From Nocardioides sp. (GTDB taxonomy: Bacteria; Actinomycetota; Actinomycetes; Propionibacteriales; Nocardioidaceae): a stretch of 49,773 bases of DNA. The stretch lies in contig NZ_JAURVJ010000005.1 in assembly GCF_030655615.1 (NCBI RefSeq), positions 1 through 49,773 on the forward strand, written 5' to 3'. Under the pieces are notes generated by a model, which saw only the letters and a list, made by a program, of their open reading frames with translations, made no database searches and was not told the DNA's origin. A program made the translations under genes and the position numbers. Shown here one piece after another: positions 40,942 to 48,646 of the stretch. The number at the start of each line of letters is the position of its first letter. Positions within the stretch are counted from its first letter, which is position 1.

Positions 40942-42030
40942 TCAGTAGACGTAGACCTCGACGATGCGGTCGTTGACGAGCCGGACGTCGACGGCGGTCT
41001 TGGACGCGCGCGCGGACTGCAGGGTGGTGAGGAGGGCGAGGTGCTCGGCGTCCGTCCCCCCGCCGACGTTCTTCCAGCCGGAGCCGACGACGAAGGCCGA
41101 CGAGTTGCGCGGCTCCGCCACGGCCCAGGTCCCGGAGACCTGCTTGCGCTTGAGCCAGACGTCGTCGATCTGCGTCTCGGGCAGGTCGACGCCCCACATC
41201 TCGAAGTCGATGCCGCACTCGCCGTAGCCGATGCGGAAGAACCCACCGTCGCCCCAGGTGGTGCCCCAGCTGTTCTTGGCGATCCAGGCGCGCTGGTTGT
41301 CGTCGTACCCGATGATGCAGACGCAGTGCCCGCCCGCCGCGGCGCCGGTCTGGTGGCGGTAGACCCCGGTCTTGTAGGCGAAGAAGTCGTCGTAGACCTT
41401 GAAGCACCCGACGGCCGGACCCGCGGTGGCCAGCCAGTCCTTCATCTCCTCGATGCTGCCCAGGTGCTTCCAGGCCGTGATCTTGCTGGTCCGCTCGTCG
41501 GCGTCGGCGCAGGTCCGGCACTCCTGGTCGCCGGCGGTGTAGGGGAAGCACGCCTCGTCGACGACGCCCTTGTCCCTCACGGCGTCGAGCGCCCGGTCGG
41601 GCCACCAGCCGGTGCTGCAGGTGCGCCCGTCCGCCTTGGCGTGGCAGTAGAACAGCTGCGCCTCGGAGAGGTCGATGGCCAGGTTGGGGTCGCGGGCGCC
41701 GAACCGGGCGGTCCCCTCCATCGTCGCGATGGTCCCGAAGGACACGCAGGACCCGCACGCGCCCTGGTTCCTGATCGGCTGCACGTAGGGCGTCAGGTCC
41801 ACCTTCGACGGGGCTCCGGCGCTCACGCCGGCCCCGAACGCGTGCGCCGCGGCGGCCTCCTCGCGGTCCTCGAAGCTGGCCACGCCGTCCGGCGGGTCCG
41901 CGCCCAGCCGGATCCGGCGCTCCTGGGTGCTGAGGACGGACATCGAGGTCTCCCCCGCTGTCCAGCTGGCTCCCTCGGCGGCCAGGGTCGCCTGGATCGC
42001 CGTGACGTCGACGCTGCTGTCTGCTGCCAT
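40942..42030 (-). CDS. Papain-family (C1A) cysteine peptidase
   Basis: A 362-residue C1A peptidase. The short N-terminal region (VTAIQATLAAEGASWTAGET...ERRIRLG, residues 8-43) looks like a bacterial pro-segment. The catalytic set is complete: oxyanion Gln89 and Cys95 (NQGACGSCVSF), His235 (GGHCVCIIGYDD) and Asn253 (KNSWGTTWGDGGFFRI). The usual Trp after the active Cys is Val. At least six further Cys could form disulfides, yet no signal peptide is visible, so it is either cytoplasmic or exported by an unusual route. The C-terminal ~75 residues (about 290-362) are an unassigned beta-rich extension. ATG 42030 follows GAGGTG. Confidence 0.9.
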   Translation of the reverse strand: MAADSSVDVTAIQATLAAEGASWTAGETSMSVLSTQERRIRLGADPPDGVASFEDREEAAAAHAFGAGVSAGAPSKVDLTPYVQPIRNQGACGSCVSFGTIATMEGTARFGARDPNLAIDLSEAQLFYCHAKADGRTCSTGWWPDRALDAVRDKGVVDEACFPYTAGDQECRTCADADERTSKITAWKHLGSIEEMKDWLATAGPAVGCFKVYDDFFAYKTGVYRHQTGAAAGGHCVCIIGYDDNQRAWIAKNSWGTTWGDGGFFRIGYGECGIDFEMWGVDLPETQIDDVWLKRKQVSGTWAVAEPRNSSAFVVGSGWKNVGGGTDAEHLALLTTLQSARASKTAVDVRLVNDRIVEVYVY

Positions 42031-42108
42031 GTGCCCACACCTCTGTCGTCCGCGGGACGCTCCGGACGGGACTTCCGAGCGTCGGGCGACAGCGTGGTGG
42101 AGAGGCCG

Positions 42109-42867
42109 TTACGCCGGCGTGAGCGCCGCGTGACTGCGGCGTCCGCCGGTGGCGAGGAACGGGCGCACCAGGTCGGTCATCAGGGTGGTCGGCGGGATGC
42201 GCAGCTCGTCGTGGAGCAGACGCTCGAAGTAGTGGTAGTGCCGCAGGGCCTCGACGACGTTGCCCTCCTGGAGGTGTACGCCCACGACGACGCGGTTGGA
42301 GCTCTCGCGCAGCGGCTCGATGTGCACCGCGGCGAGCGCGGCGTCCAACGCCTCCGCCGGCCGTCCCTGGTCGCGGCAGCCCTCGGCCACCGCCTCGAGG
42401 GCGTGGAGACGGAGCTGGCGCAGCCGCTCGCGCTGCGGGTGGACCCAGTCGTCGTACCACCCGGGGAGCAGGTCGCCCTGGGTGAGGAGGCTCATCGGGT
42501 CCGGGGTCGACGCGCAGGTGCGCCCCGCGACGAGGGCCGACGCGCAGGCTGCGACCTGGTCGACGTCGACGGTGACCTCCCTCGCGAGGGCGATCGACGA
42601 CTCGGTGATGGACAGCAGGCCGCCCAGCTCGTCGCGTCGCCGGAGCCGGAAGAGCAGCGTGCGCAGGCTGCTGTGGGCGTGGTGCTCGGACTCCTCGGGC
42701 CAGAGCGTGCCCGCGACGTACTCCCGGCTCGGGCGTCGGCTGAGCGCGACCAGCGCGACGAGCCGCTGGGTCTGCTGGGAGACCGGCATCGGCGCGCGGT
42801 CGGCACCGGTGAGGTCCCACCCTCCCAGGAGGGTCAGGTGCAGGCTCTCGGTCACGACGCCCCCCAT
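42109..42867 (-). CDS. SARP/AfsR-type transcriptional regulator (BTAD domain)
   Basis: A 252-residue regulator. An N-terminal winged-helix domain (about 5-100, LTLLGGWDLTG, REYVAGTLWPEESEHHAHSSLRTLLFRLRR) is followed by a bacterial transcriptional activator domain (BTAD, about 105-245, GDLLPGWYDDWVHPQRERLRQLRLHALEAVAE). No ATPase or sensor domain is fused, as in small SARP regulators that bind direct repeats to activate local genes. It is first of a four-gene minus-strand series, 78 nt before the papain-like gene, so it probably controls the peptidase locus. The start may be ATG 42867 or GTG 42855, the latter with a G-rich site at good spacing. Confidence 0.9.
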   Translation of the reverse strand: MGGVVTESLHLTLLGGWDLTGADRAPMPVSQQTQRLVALVALSRRPSREYVAGTLWPEESEHHAHSSLRTLLFRLRRRDELGGLLSITESSIALAREVTVDVDQVAACASALVAGRTCASTPDPMSLLTQGDLLPGWYDDWVHPQRERLRQLRLHALEAVAEGCRDQGRPAEALDAALAAVHIEPLRESSNRVVVGVHLQEGNVVEALRHYHYFERLLHDELRIPPTTLMTDLVRPFLATGGRRSHAALTPA

Positions 42868-42983
42868 CGGTCGCTCGGTGCGGGCAGCCCTTGCTGCGGC
42901 CGACGTTACCGAGGTCTGACAGGCCGCACATGGTCACAACGGGGCAGATCCGGGCGGTTCCAGGACCGGGCGCGGAGCCGCCC

Positions 42984-42989
42984 TAGGCT
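42984..42989 (+). promoter_or_regulatory. -10 box TAGGCT of the exonuclease gene
   Basis: TAGGCT ends 11 nt before ATG 43001, implying a very short leader. Confidence 0.45.
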
Positions 42990-43000
42990 GGTCCCCCGTC

Positions 43001-43990
43001 ATGACCACGTCCGAGAGCACCGACCCGCGCCTGCTGCTGGTCGTCGACGCGCCCTCGCTGCTGCACCGCAACCACCACGCCCGCGTGGGCTCCGACCTCC
43101 GCGACCTGGGCGGCCGGCCGGCGTGGGCGCTGCACGGGATGCTGCGCCAGATCCTCGAGGCGGTCGACCGGTTCGCACCCGACCTGGCGGTCTTCGGCTT
43201 CGACGACCGCCGGTCGTCGGTGCGGGCGACGACCTACCCGGACTACAAGGCCGGCCGCGCCGAGAAGCAGCCCGACCTCGTCGACCAGCTCGACCGCGCC
43301 GCGGCGATGCTCGCCGCGATGGGCCTGCACACGGTCACCCCCGACGGGCTCGAGGCCGACGACGTCAGCGCCTCGGCCGCGGCCTGGGCGGAGCGCGAGC
43401 GGTGGCGGTGCGTGGTGGTCACCTCCGACCGCGACACCTTCGCCCACCTCAGCGCGACGACCCGGGTGCTGCGGCTGATCGACGGCGGGATCCACGGCTC
43501 TCCGCTGCTCGACCCCCAGCGCCTCTTCACGATGTACGGCGTCGCGGCCGAGCACTACCTCGACTACGCCGCGCTGCGCGGCGACGCCAGCGACAACCTG
43601 CCGGGCGTCTCGGGCATCGGCAAGAAGACGGCCGAGCTGCTGCTGGCGGGAATGGGCTCCATGCAGGAGGTGTGGGCCGACATCGAGCACGCCGCGGGCG
43701 CCAACCTCGTCGCCACCCTCGACTCGTTCGCCGCCGACGAGGGCGGCCGCCGGATCGGTGCCGGGGTGCTCAAGAAGCTGACGGCCGAGGGCGCCCGGGC
43801 GCAGTTCGAGTTCAACCGGTCCATGATGACCAGCCGCGACGACGTCGACCTCGGCATCAGCGCCGACGCCGACGCCGGGCCGAGCGGGCGGTTCCCGCTC
43901 GACCCCGACGTCGTGGCCAGGGTCGTCGGCTACCTCGGCAACGCCGAGACGACCGACCTGGCGCTACGAGTGCTCACCACCAGCGCCTGA
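43001..43990 (+). CDS. 5'-3' exonuclease (PolI N-terminal family)
   Basis: A 329-residue FEN-like nuclease similar to the N-terminal domain of DNA polymerase I, without a polymerase part. Metal-binding Asp/Glu are in LLLVVDAPSLLHR, FGFDDRRSSVRATTYPDYKAGR, GLEADDVSA and VVTSDRDTFAH. The helix-hairpin-helix GDASDNLPGVSGIGKKTAELLL binds DNA. Such stand-alone enzymes assist in repair and primer removal. Its promoter box lies 11 nt upstream. It is divergent from the SARP gene. Confidence 0.93.
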   Translation: MTTSESTDPRLLLVVDAPSLLHRNHHARVGSDLRDLGGRPAWALHGMLRQILEAVDRFAPDLAVFGFDDRRSSVRATTYPDYKAGRAEKQPDLVDQLDRAAAMLAAMGLHTVTPDGLEADDVSASAAAWAERERWRCVVVTSDRDTFAHLSATTRVLRLIDGGIHGSPLLDPQRLFTMYGVAAEHYLDYAALRGDASDNLPGVSGIGKKTAELLLAGMGSMQEVWADIEHAAGANLVATLDSFAADEGGRRIGAGVLKKLTAEGARAQFEFNRSMMTSRDDVDLGISADADAGPSGRFPLDPDVVARVVGYLGNAETTDLALRVLTTSA

Positions 43991-44170
43991 CCCGCTTGGC
44001 GAGCGAGGTCGCGCTCGCCGTGCCCCCGGCGCCGCGCACGGTGATCCGCACCGACTCGGCGTGGTCGGCGTACGTCGGTCCGTCAGCCGGGCCGTCGTCG
44101 TGCGGGTGCGCTGGGGGCCACTCACCCTTCAGCACGGAATGGCGGGCGCCTCCGGGCCGGTTGCCCTCCC

Positions 44171-44836
44171 ATGACTTCCATCGCGATCATCGGAGCAGGA
44201 TCAGGTCTCGGAGCAGCGGTGGCCCGGCGGTTCGGCCGTGAAGGCTTCACCGTCGGGCTCATCTCGCGCAACCAGGGCCGCCTCGATGCCCTCGCCGAGG
44301 AGCTGTCCCAGGACGGCGTGCGGGCGCAGGGCTTCGCGGCCGACGTCCGCGACCCGGCGTCGCTGACCGCCGCCCTGCGCGCGGTCACCGACGAGCTCGG
44401 GCCGATCGAGGTGCTGCAGTACTCGCCCCTGCCTGCGAAGGACTTCATGCGCCCCGTGCTCGAGACCACGCCCGAGGACCTCGTCGGGCCGATCGAGTTC
44501 TCGATCTACGGTCCGGTCGCTGCGGTGCACCAGGTCGTGCCCGGCATGCGTTTCCTGGGCGAGGACCGCGGGACCATCCTGTTCGTCAACGGCGGGTCCG
44601 CCGTCAAGCCCGGCCGCGCCGTCACAGGTACCTCGGTCGCCTTCGCTGGACAGGCCGCCTACGCCGAGCTGCTCCACGAGGTGCTCGGCGAGGAAGGCAT
44701 CCACGTGTCGCAGCTCATCATCGGCGGTGCGATCAGCGAGGACGACGACGAGAAGAGCCCGGCTGCCCTCGCCGACAAGCTGTGGGACCTGCACACCGAG
44801 CGCGACACGTTCCGCTTCCAGATCAGCGCCGACTGA
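44171..44836 (+). CDS. Short-chain dehydrogenase/reductase
   Basis: A 221-residue SDR with cofactor motif GAGSGLGAAVARRF (residues 8-21) and second-strand end ISRNQGRL, which suggests NADP. The usual catalytic Tyr-x3-Lys is replaced by QAAYAELLHE, where Tyr is present but the Lys position is not, and NAG is replaced by YSPLP. It is therefore a divergent or inactive-type member. The substrate is unknown. The 180 nt before it (43991-44170) show no gene. Confidence 0.85.
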   Translation: MTSIAIIGAGSGLGAAVARRFGREGFTVGLISRNQGRLDALAEELSQDGVRAQGFAADVRDPASLTAALRAVTDELGPIEVLQYSPLPAKDFMRPVLETTPEDLVGPIEFSIYGPVAAVHQVVPGMRFLGEDRGTILFVNGGSAVKPGRAVTGTSVAFAGQAAYAELLHEVLGEEGIHVSQLIIGGAISEDDDEKSPAALADKLWDLHTERDTFRFQISAD

Positions 44837-44947
44837 GCCGACGGGCGCCGGCGGGTTTGGGCCCACAGGTTCCTCACAAGGTCGCCCGAGGGACGACCCA
44901 GGTAGCGGCTCCATCGTGGTCCTCGACCCACCCCGAGGAGGCACCCA

Positions 44948-45463
44948 ATGACCGACCAGTCCACCAGCGGCAACCGCTGGGAGCCTGAGACTCCCCCGTC
45001 CGCCCCAGCCGCCACACCCGCACCCGGTGCGACCGCTGTCCAGGACCCGCCGGCCCCGCCGGTCGGAGCCTGGGCCCCGCCGCCGGTTCCCCAGCGTCAC
45101 GGACTCAAGGACCGCTGGCAGGGGGCACCCCGTGGAGCCCGCCTCGGTGCCGCAGGTGCCCTGGCGCTCCTGCTGCTCCTGGCCGTCGGCCTCGGCGGCT
45201 TCGCCCTGGGGCGCGGCACCGCCCCGGACGGGGGCGGCCAGCCGGACGGCCTCACCCCGGGTGGACGTCCAGGCGACCGTCCCGACGTCGACTTCGGCGG
45301 CGACGGCGGGCCCGGGCGCGGCGACTTCGCGCCACCGGACCAGGGCCTCGACGACGGCACCGGGACCGACGACGGCACCAACAGCGGGACGGGCACCGGG
45401 ACACTGTCCTGGTACGTCGTCCCGAACCCTGCCGCGGGGTCAGCAGGCTCGACGGCCGCATGA
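44948..45463 (+). CDS. Pro/Gly-rich single-span membrane protein
   Basis: A 171-residue protein with a Pro/Ala-rich cytoplasmic N-terminus (1-50), one membrane span (about 66-88, GAAGALALLLLLAVGLGGFALG) and a Gly/Asp-rich external tail with GTGTDDGTNSGTGTGT. GAGGAGG lies 6 nt before ATG 44948. Its end overlaps the ferric-reductase-like gene (ATGA), so it is the first gene of the electron-transfer operon. It may be an envelope scaffold of that system; its own function is unknown. Confidence 0.75.
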   Translation: MTDQSTSGNRWEPETPPSAPAATPAPGATAVQDPPAPPVGAWAPPPVPQRHGLKDRWQGAPRGARLGAAGALALLLLLAVGLGGFALGRGTAPDGGGQPDGLTPGGRPGDRPDVDFGGDGGPGRGDFAPPDQGLDDGTGTDDGTNSGTGTGTLSWYVVPNPAAGSAGSTAA

Positions 45464-46878
45464 CCGTCCTGGCGTCGCCGCCGGTCGCGCGCTCGTCGCG
45501 GCCAGCGGGGCTTCCAGCGCTCGGGCGACGTGCCCGCCGTGACGCGGTGGTCCGCCACGCAGCAGGTTCGGCCCTGTGGCTGAGCCTGCTGCTCGTCTCG
45601 TACTGGTGGGTCTCCGGCGGTGGCGTCCGGGACCTCGCCGGGTGGGGTGAAGGGCTGACGTCCGTGGGACGCCTGACCGGTCTCGTCGCGTCGGTCCTGC
45701 TGCTCGCCCAGGTGCTGCTGATGGCGCGGATCCCCGCCCTCGAGGCGGCGTACGGACAGGACCGGCTCGCCCGGATCCACCGCTGGGTCGGCTTCACGTC
45801 GTTCAACCTGATGGTCGTGCACGTCGTGCTCGTGACGTGGGGCTATGCCGCGGGGTCGCTGCTGCGCATCCCGGCGATGCTCTGGGAGCTGACGGTCAAC
45901 TACCCCGGGATGCTCCTGGCCGTCGCCGGGTCGCTGTCCCTGGTCATGGTGGTCGTCACCAGTGTCCGGGCGGCTCGCCGTCGCCTGCGCTACGAGTCGT
46001 GGCACCTCCTGCACCTCTACGCCTACCTCGGCGTCGGCCTCGCTCTCCCCCACCAGCTGTGGACCGGCCAGGACCTTGTCTCGTCGACCGCGCGCACCGT
46101 GTTCTGGTGGACGGCCTGGGGCGTGACCGCTGCCGCCGTCCTCGTGTGGCGCGTTGGGCTGCCGCTCACGCGGACGCTGCGCCACGACCTCCGCGTGACG
46201 TCGGTCGTCCCCGAAGCCCCGGGCGTCGTGTCGGTATACCTCACCGGACGACGTCTCGAGTCCCTCGGCGCCGAGGCCGGGCAGTTCCTGGTCTGGCGCT
46301 TCCTCGGCCGCCGCGGCTGGACCCGCGCCAACCCCTACTCGCTGTCGGCCGCACCCGACGGTCGCAGCCTGCGGATCACCGTGCAGTCCGTCGGCGACGG
46401 CAGCGCCGCGCTGGGCGTCGTGCGCCCAGGCACCAGGGCCGTGGTCGAGGGGTCGTACGGACGGCTCAGCGCCCGCTCGCGCAGCCGCCGCAAGGTCGCC
46501 CTGATCGGCGCCGGCGTCGGGCTGGCCCCGCTGCGCTCGCTCGCCGAGGGGCTGGCCTACCACCCCGGTGAAGCCGTGCTGCTGCACCGGCACAGCACGC
46601 ATCCGCTGTTCGCCCGCGAGCTGGGTCAGCTGTCCGCCGAGCGCGGTCTCGGGCTCGTCCCGCTGCCCGGGCCCCGGCGCGGGCCGTCCTCCTGGCTCGG
46701 CGCCGGGATCCACCCGCAGGTCAGCGACCTCCAGGCGTTGCAGCACTGGGTGCCCGACATCGCGGAGCGCGACGTGTTCGTCTGCGGACCGCAGGCTTGG
46801 GCCGACCTGGTCCGCGCCGACCTCCGCCGTGCCGGGCTCCCGCCCGAGCACCTCCACCTCGAGACCTTCGGCTGGTGA
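45460..46878 (+). CDS. Ferric-reductase-like transmembrane oxidoreductase
   Basis: A 472-residue protein of the ferric reductase/NOX-type. The N-terminal half has about six membrane segments (residues 35-240) with heme-ligand candidates HRWVGFTSFNLMVVHVV and YESWHLLHLYAYLGVG. The C-terminal half is an FAD/NAD(P)-binding reductase: FAD motif ANPYSLSAAP, NAD motif ALIGAGVGLAPLRSL and terminal DVFVCGPQAW. It passes electrons from NAD(P)H through FAD and heme across the membrane. The next two genes supply an FMN-carrying protein and its flavin-attaching enzyme, so the final acceptor is probably that external FMN protein. Confidence 0.92.
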   Translation: MTVLASPPVARSSRPAGLPALGRRARRDAVVRHAAGSALWLSLLLVSYWWVSGGGVRDLAGWGEGLTSVGRLTGLVASVLLLAQVLLMARIPALEAAYGQDRLARIHRWVGFTSFNLMVVHVVLVTWGYAAGSLLRIPAMLWELTVNYPGMLLAVAGSLSLVMVVVTSVRAARRRLRYESWHLLHLYAYLGVGLALPHQLWTGQDLVSSTARTVFWWTAWGVTAAAVLVWRVGLPLTRTLRHDLRVTSVVPEAPGVVSVYLTGRRLESLGAEAGQFLVWRFLGRRGWTRANPYSLSAAPDGRSLRITVQSVGDGSAALGVVRPGTRAVVEGSYGRLSARSRSRRKVALIGAGVGLAPLRSLAEGLAYHPGEAVLLHRHSTHPLFARELGQLSAERGLGLVPLPGPRRGPSSWLGAGIHPQVSDLQALQHWVPDIAERDVFVCGPQAWADLVRADLRRAGLPPEHLHLETFGW

Positions 46879-46882
46879 CCCG

Positions 46883-47323
46883 ATGACCCGCATCACCCTG
46901 TGGGCCCTGAGCACGCTCAGCGTCCTCGTCCTGCTGTTCGGCTACCACACGTCGACCGCCGGGCCCTCCGGCACCGCGTCGCCGCCAGCGGCGTACTCCG
47001 GGAGCGTCGCCGGCGCTCCGGCGGCTGCCACGTCCGGCGGGACGACGGCCGGGACCTTCACCGGCGACGCCGCCGACACGCGGTGGGGACCGGTGCAGGT
47101 GGCCATCACGGTGGCCGACGGGACCATCACCGACGTCCAGGTGCCGGAGTACCCGACCGGCAACCCCAAGGACGAGGAGATCAACCAGTACGCGCTGCCG
47201 GTGCTCATCCAGTCGACCCTCGACGCCCAGGGCGGTGACATCGACATGGTCAGCGGCGCCACCGTGACCAGTGTCGGCTACCAGGAGTCGCTACAGAGCG
47301 CCCTCGACCAGGCGGGACTGTGA
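46883..47323 (+). CDS. Exported FMN-binding domain protein
   Basis: A 146-residue protein with a signal anchor (residues 4-22) and Ala/Gly/Thr-rich linker (25-58). An FMN_bind domain follows (59-146, GPVQVAITVADGTITDVQVPEY). The flavinylation motif SGATVT is at residues 124-129, where ApbE attaches FMN through a phosphoester to Thr. It probably takes electrons from the reductase encoded just upstream and passes them to an external acceptor. ATG 46883 lies 4 nt after the reductase stop; its own stop overlaps the apbE start (GTGA). Confidence 0.93.
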   Translation: MTRITLWALSTLSVLVLLFGYHTSTAGPSGTASPPAAYSGSVAGAPAAATSGGTTAGTFTGDAADTRWGPVQVAITVADGTITDVQVPEYPTGNPKDEEINQYALPVLIQSTLDAQGGDIDMVSGATVTSVGYQESLQSALDQAGL

Positions 47324-48168
47324 ACGTCGTGAGCACTCGACCGTGGCGTGCCGTCGAACAGGTCATGGGCCTGCCGATCAGCGTCGCCCTGCGCGGACGG
47401 CACGCCGGAGACCGGCGCGGCCACGACGCGTGGTCAGCCGTGGTCGCCGAGCTCCGTGAGGTCGACCGCGTCTTCAGCACCTATCGCGCCGACTCGGTCG
47501 TGTCCCGCCTGGACCGCGGTGAGATGACGCCGGCCGCGGCGCCGCCAGAGGTCCGCGAGGTCCTGGCCATCGCGGAACGCGCGCGGGTCGAGTCGGGCGG
47601 CGCCTTCGACGTACGCCGCCGTGGCGACGACAGGGTTGTGCGGCTCGACCCGAGCGGGGTGGTCAAGGGGTGGGCGGTGCAGCGCGCTGCGGCTCATCTG
47701 GCCGCGCTTCGGGAGACCGACTACTGCCTCGGCGGCGGCGGGGACGTCGTCGCCCGCGTCGTCGATCCTCAGGCCCCGGCGTGGCAGATCGGCGTCGAGG
47801 ACCCTCGCGAACCCAGACGTCTGGTCGCCCGGGTGCCCCTGCGGGACGGGGCGGTCGCGACCTCGGCCGAGACCCACCGCGGTCCCCACGTCGTCGACGC
47901 CCGGACCGGACGCCGACCGACCGGTCTCGCGTCGGTCACGGTGGTGGCCCCGGACCTCACGTGGGCCGACATCGACGCCACCGCGGCGTTCGCGATGGGC
48001 ACCGACGGGCTGGCCTGGCTGGAGTCGCGTCCCGGTCGCAGCGGGCTCGTCGTGCTCGACGACGGCACGCCACGCGTCCTCGGTCAGCCGGCGCGGTGCC
48101 TGCCGTCGGCATCGTCGACGCCGTCGGCCGGGATGCCCTTCATGTCGGGGCCGACGATCGGCTCGTAG
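47320..48168 (+). CDS. apbE: FAD:protein FMN transferase
   Basis: ApbE cuts FAD and attaches FMN to a Thr in the SGATxT motif of FMN_bind proteins, here most likely the preceding gene product. The 282-residue protein shows the N-terminal MGLPISVAL strand and VDRVFSTYRADSVVSRLD, the flavin-binding SGGAFDVR, DPSGVVKGWAVQRAA and LGGGGDVVA. The metal-site region is ATSAETHRGPHVVDARTGRRP. The C-terminal ~25 residues (after DDGTPRVLG) are unusual and overlap the convergent gene ending at 48084 by 85 nt. No lipobox is visible, so it probably acts in the cytoplasm or is exported another way. Confidence 0.93.
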   Translation: MNVVSTRPWRAVEQVMGLPISVALRGRHAGDRRGHDAWSAVVAELREVDRVFSTYRADSVVSRLDRGEMTPAAAPPEVREVLAIAERARVESGGAFDVRRRGDDRVVRLDPSGVVKGWAVQRAAAHLAALRETDYCLGGGGDVVARVVDPQAPAWQIGVEDPREPRRLVARVPLRDGAVATSAETHRGPHVVDARTGRRPTGLASVTVVAPDLTWADIDATAAFAMGTDGLAWLESRPGRSGLVVLDDGTPRVLGQPARCLPSASSTPSAGMPFMSGPTIGS

Positions 48169-48515
48169 TCGGGGGCACTGGTGTCCACGCGCGGGTCCAC
48201 CTCGTCGGCCCGGCGTACGACGTCCTCCTGCGCGGCCTGCTCCTGCGCGAGGTCACGGTGGGCGCCGGCTGCGGTCTGCTCGGCCTGGTCGGCCCGGGCC
48301 CGCGCCCGCTCGGCCTCGGCGTCCGCCTGCTGGGCCCGCTCCTCAGCGGAGCGAACGTCCGGCAGGTGGCCCGCCGCCCGGCCGCGCAGGTCATCGGCGT
48401 GCGCGAGCTGCTGCTGGCGCTGGTGGTCGGAGCGTCGCCGCAGGAGCAGCGCGACCAGCGCGACGACCGCCACGACGACGACCACCGCCACGACGATCCA
48501 GATGACGGTGCCCAT
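48084..48515 (-). CDS. Membrane-anchored coiled-coil protein
   Basis: A 143-residue protein with one N-terminal membrane span (about 3-25, a Val/Ala-rich helix) and a long Ala/Glu/Arg/Gln coiled coil (about 30-105, ERAQQADAEAERARARADQAEQTA). The conserved-looking C-terminus APDYEPIVGPDMKGIPADGV is unassigned. The start ATG 48515 overlaps the stop of the small upstream gene (ATGA). Function is unknown. The 3' end overlaps convergent apbE by 85 nt. Confidence 0.78.
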   Translation of the reverse strand: MGTVIWIVVAVVVVVAVVALVALLLRRRSDHQRQQQLAHADDLRGRAAGHLPDVRSAEERAQQADAEAERARARADQAEQTAAGAHRDLAQEQAAQEDVVRRADEVDPRVDTSAPDYEPIVGPDMKGIPADGVDDADGRHRAG

Positions 48516-48646
48516 CACTCGCCCTCGGGCTCGGGGGCGGGCTTCGTCTGCGGGTCGGCGTAGGGCTGGTCCGGGTCGAGGCTCGGGACGACGTCGGGGT
48601 GCTCGTCCGGCGTGGCCGGCTCGGGGTCCTGGGGCATCGTGGTCAT
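48515..48646 (-). CDS. 43-residue acidic Pro-rich protein
   Basis: A very small protein (MTTMPQDPEPATPDEHPDVV...) with many Pro, Asp and Glu and no hydrophobic segment, so it is probably disordered. GGGGAG precedes ATG 48646. It overlaps the coiled-coil membrane gene by one base (ATGA), indicating a shared transcript. The stop of the HNH frame overlaps its ATG in the same way. Confidence 0.65.
   Translation of the reverse strand: MTTMPQDPEPATPDEHPDVVPSLDPDQPYADPQTKPAPEPEGE

Noticed and set aside
40600..44241. A plus-strand open frame of over 1200 codons
   Set aside because: It is antisense to the SARP, papain-like and caspase-like genes and runs through them in a Val/Gly/Arg-rich, motif-free composition typical of GC-bias shadows.
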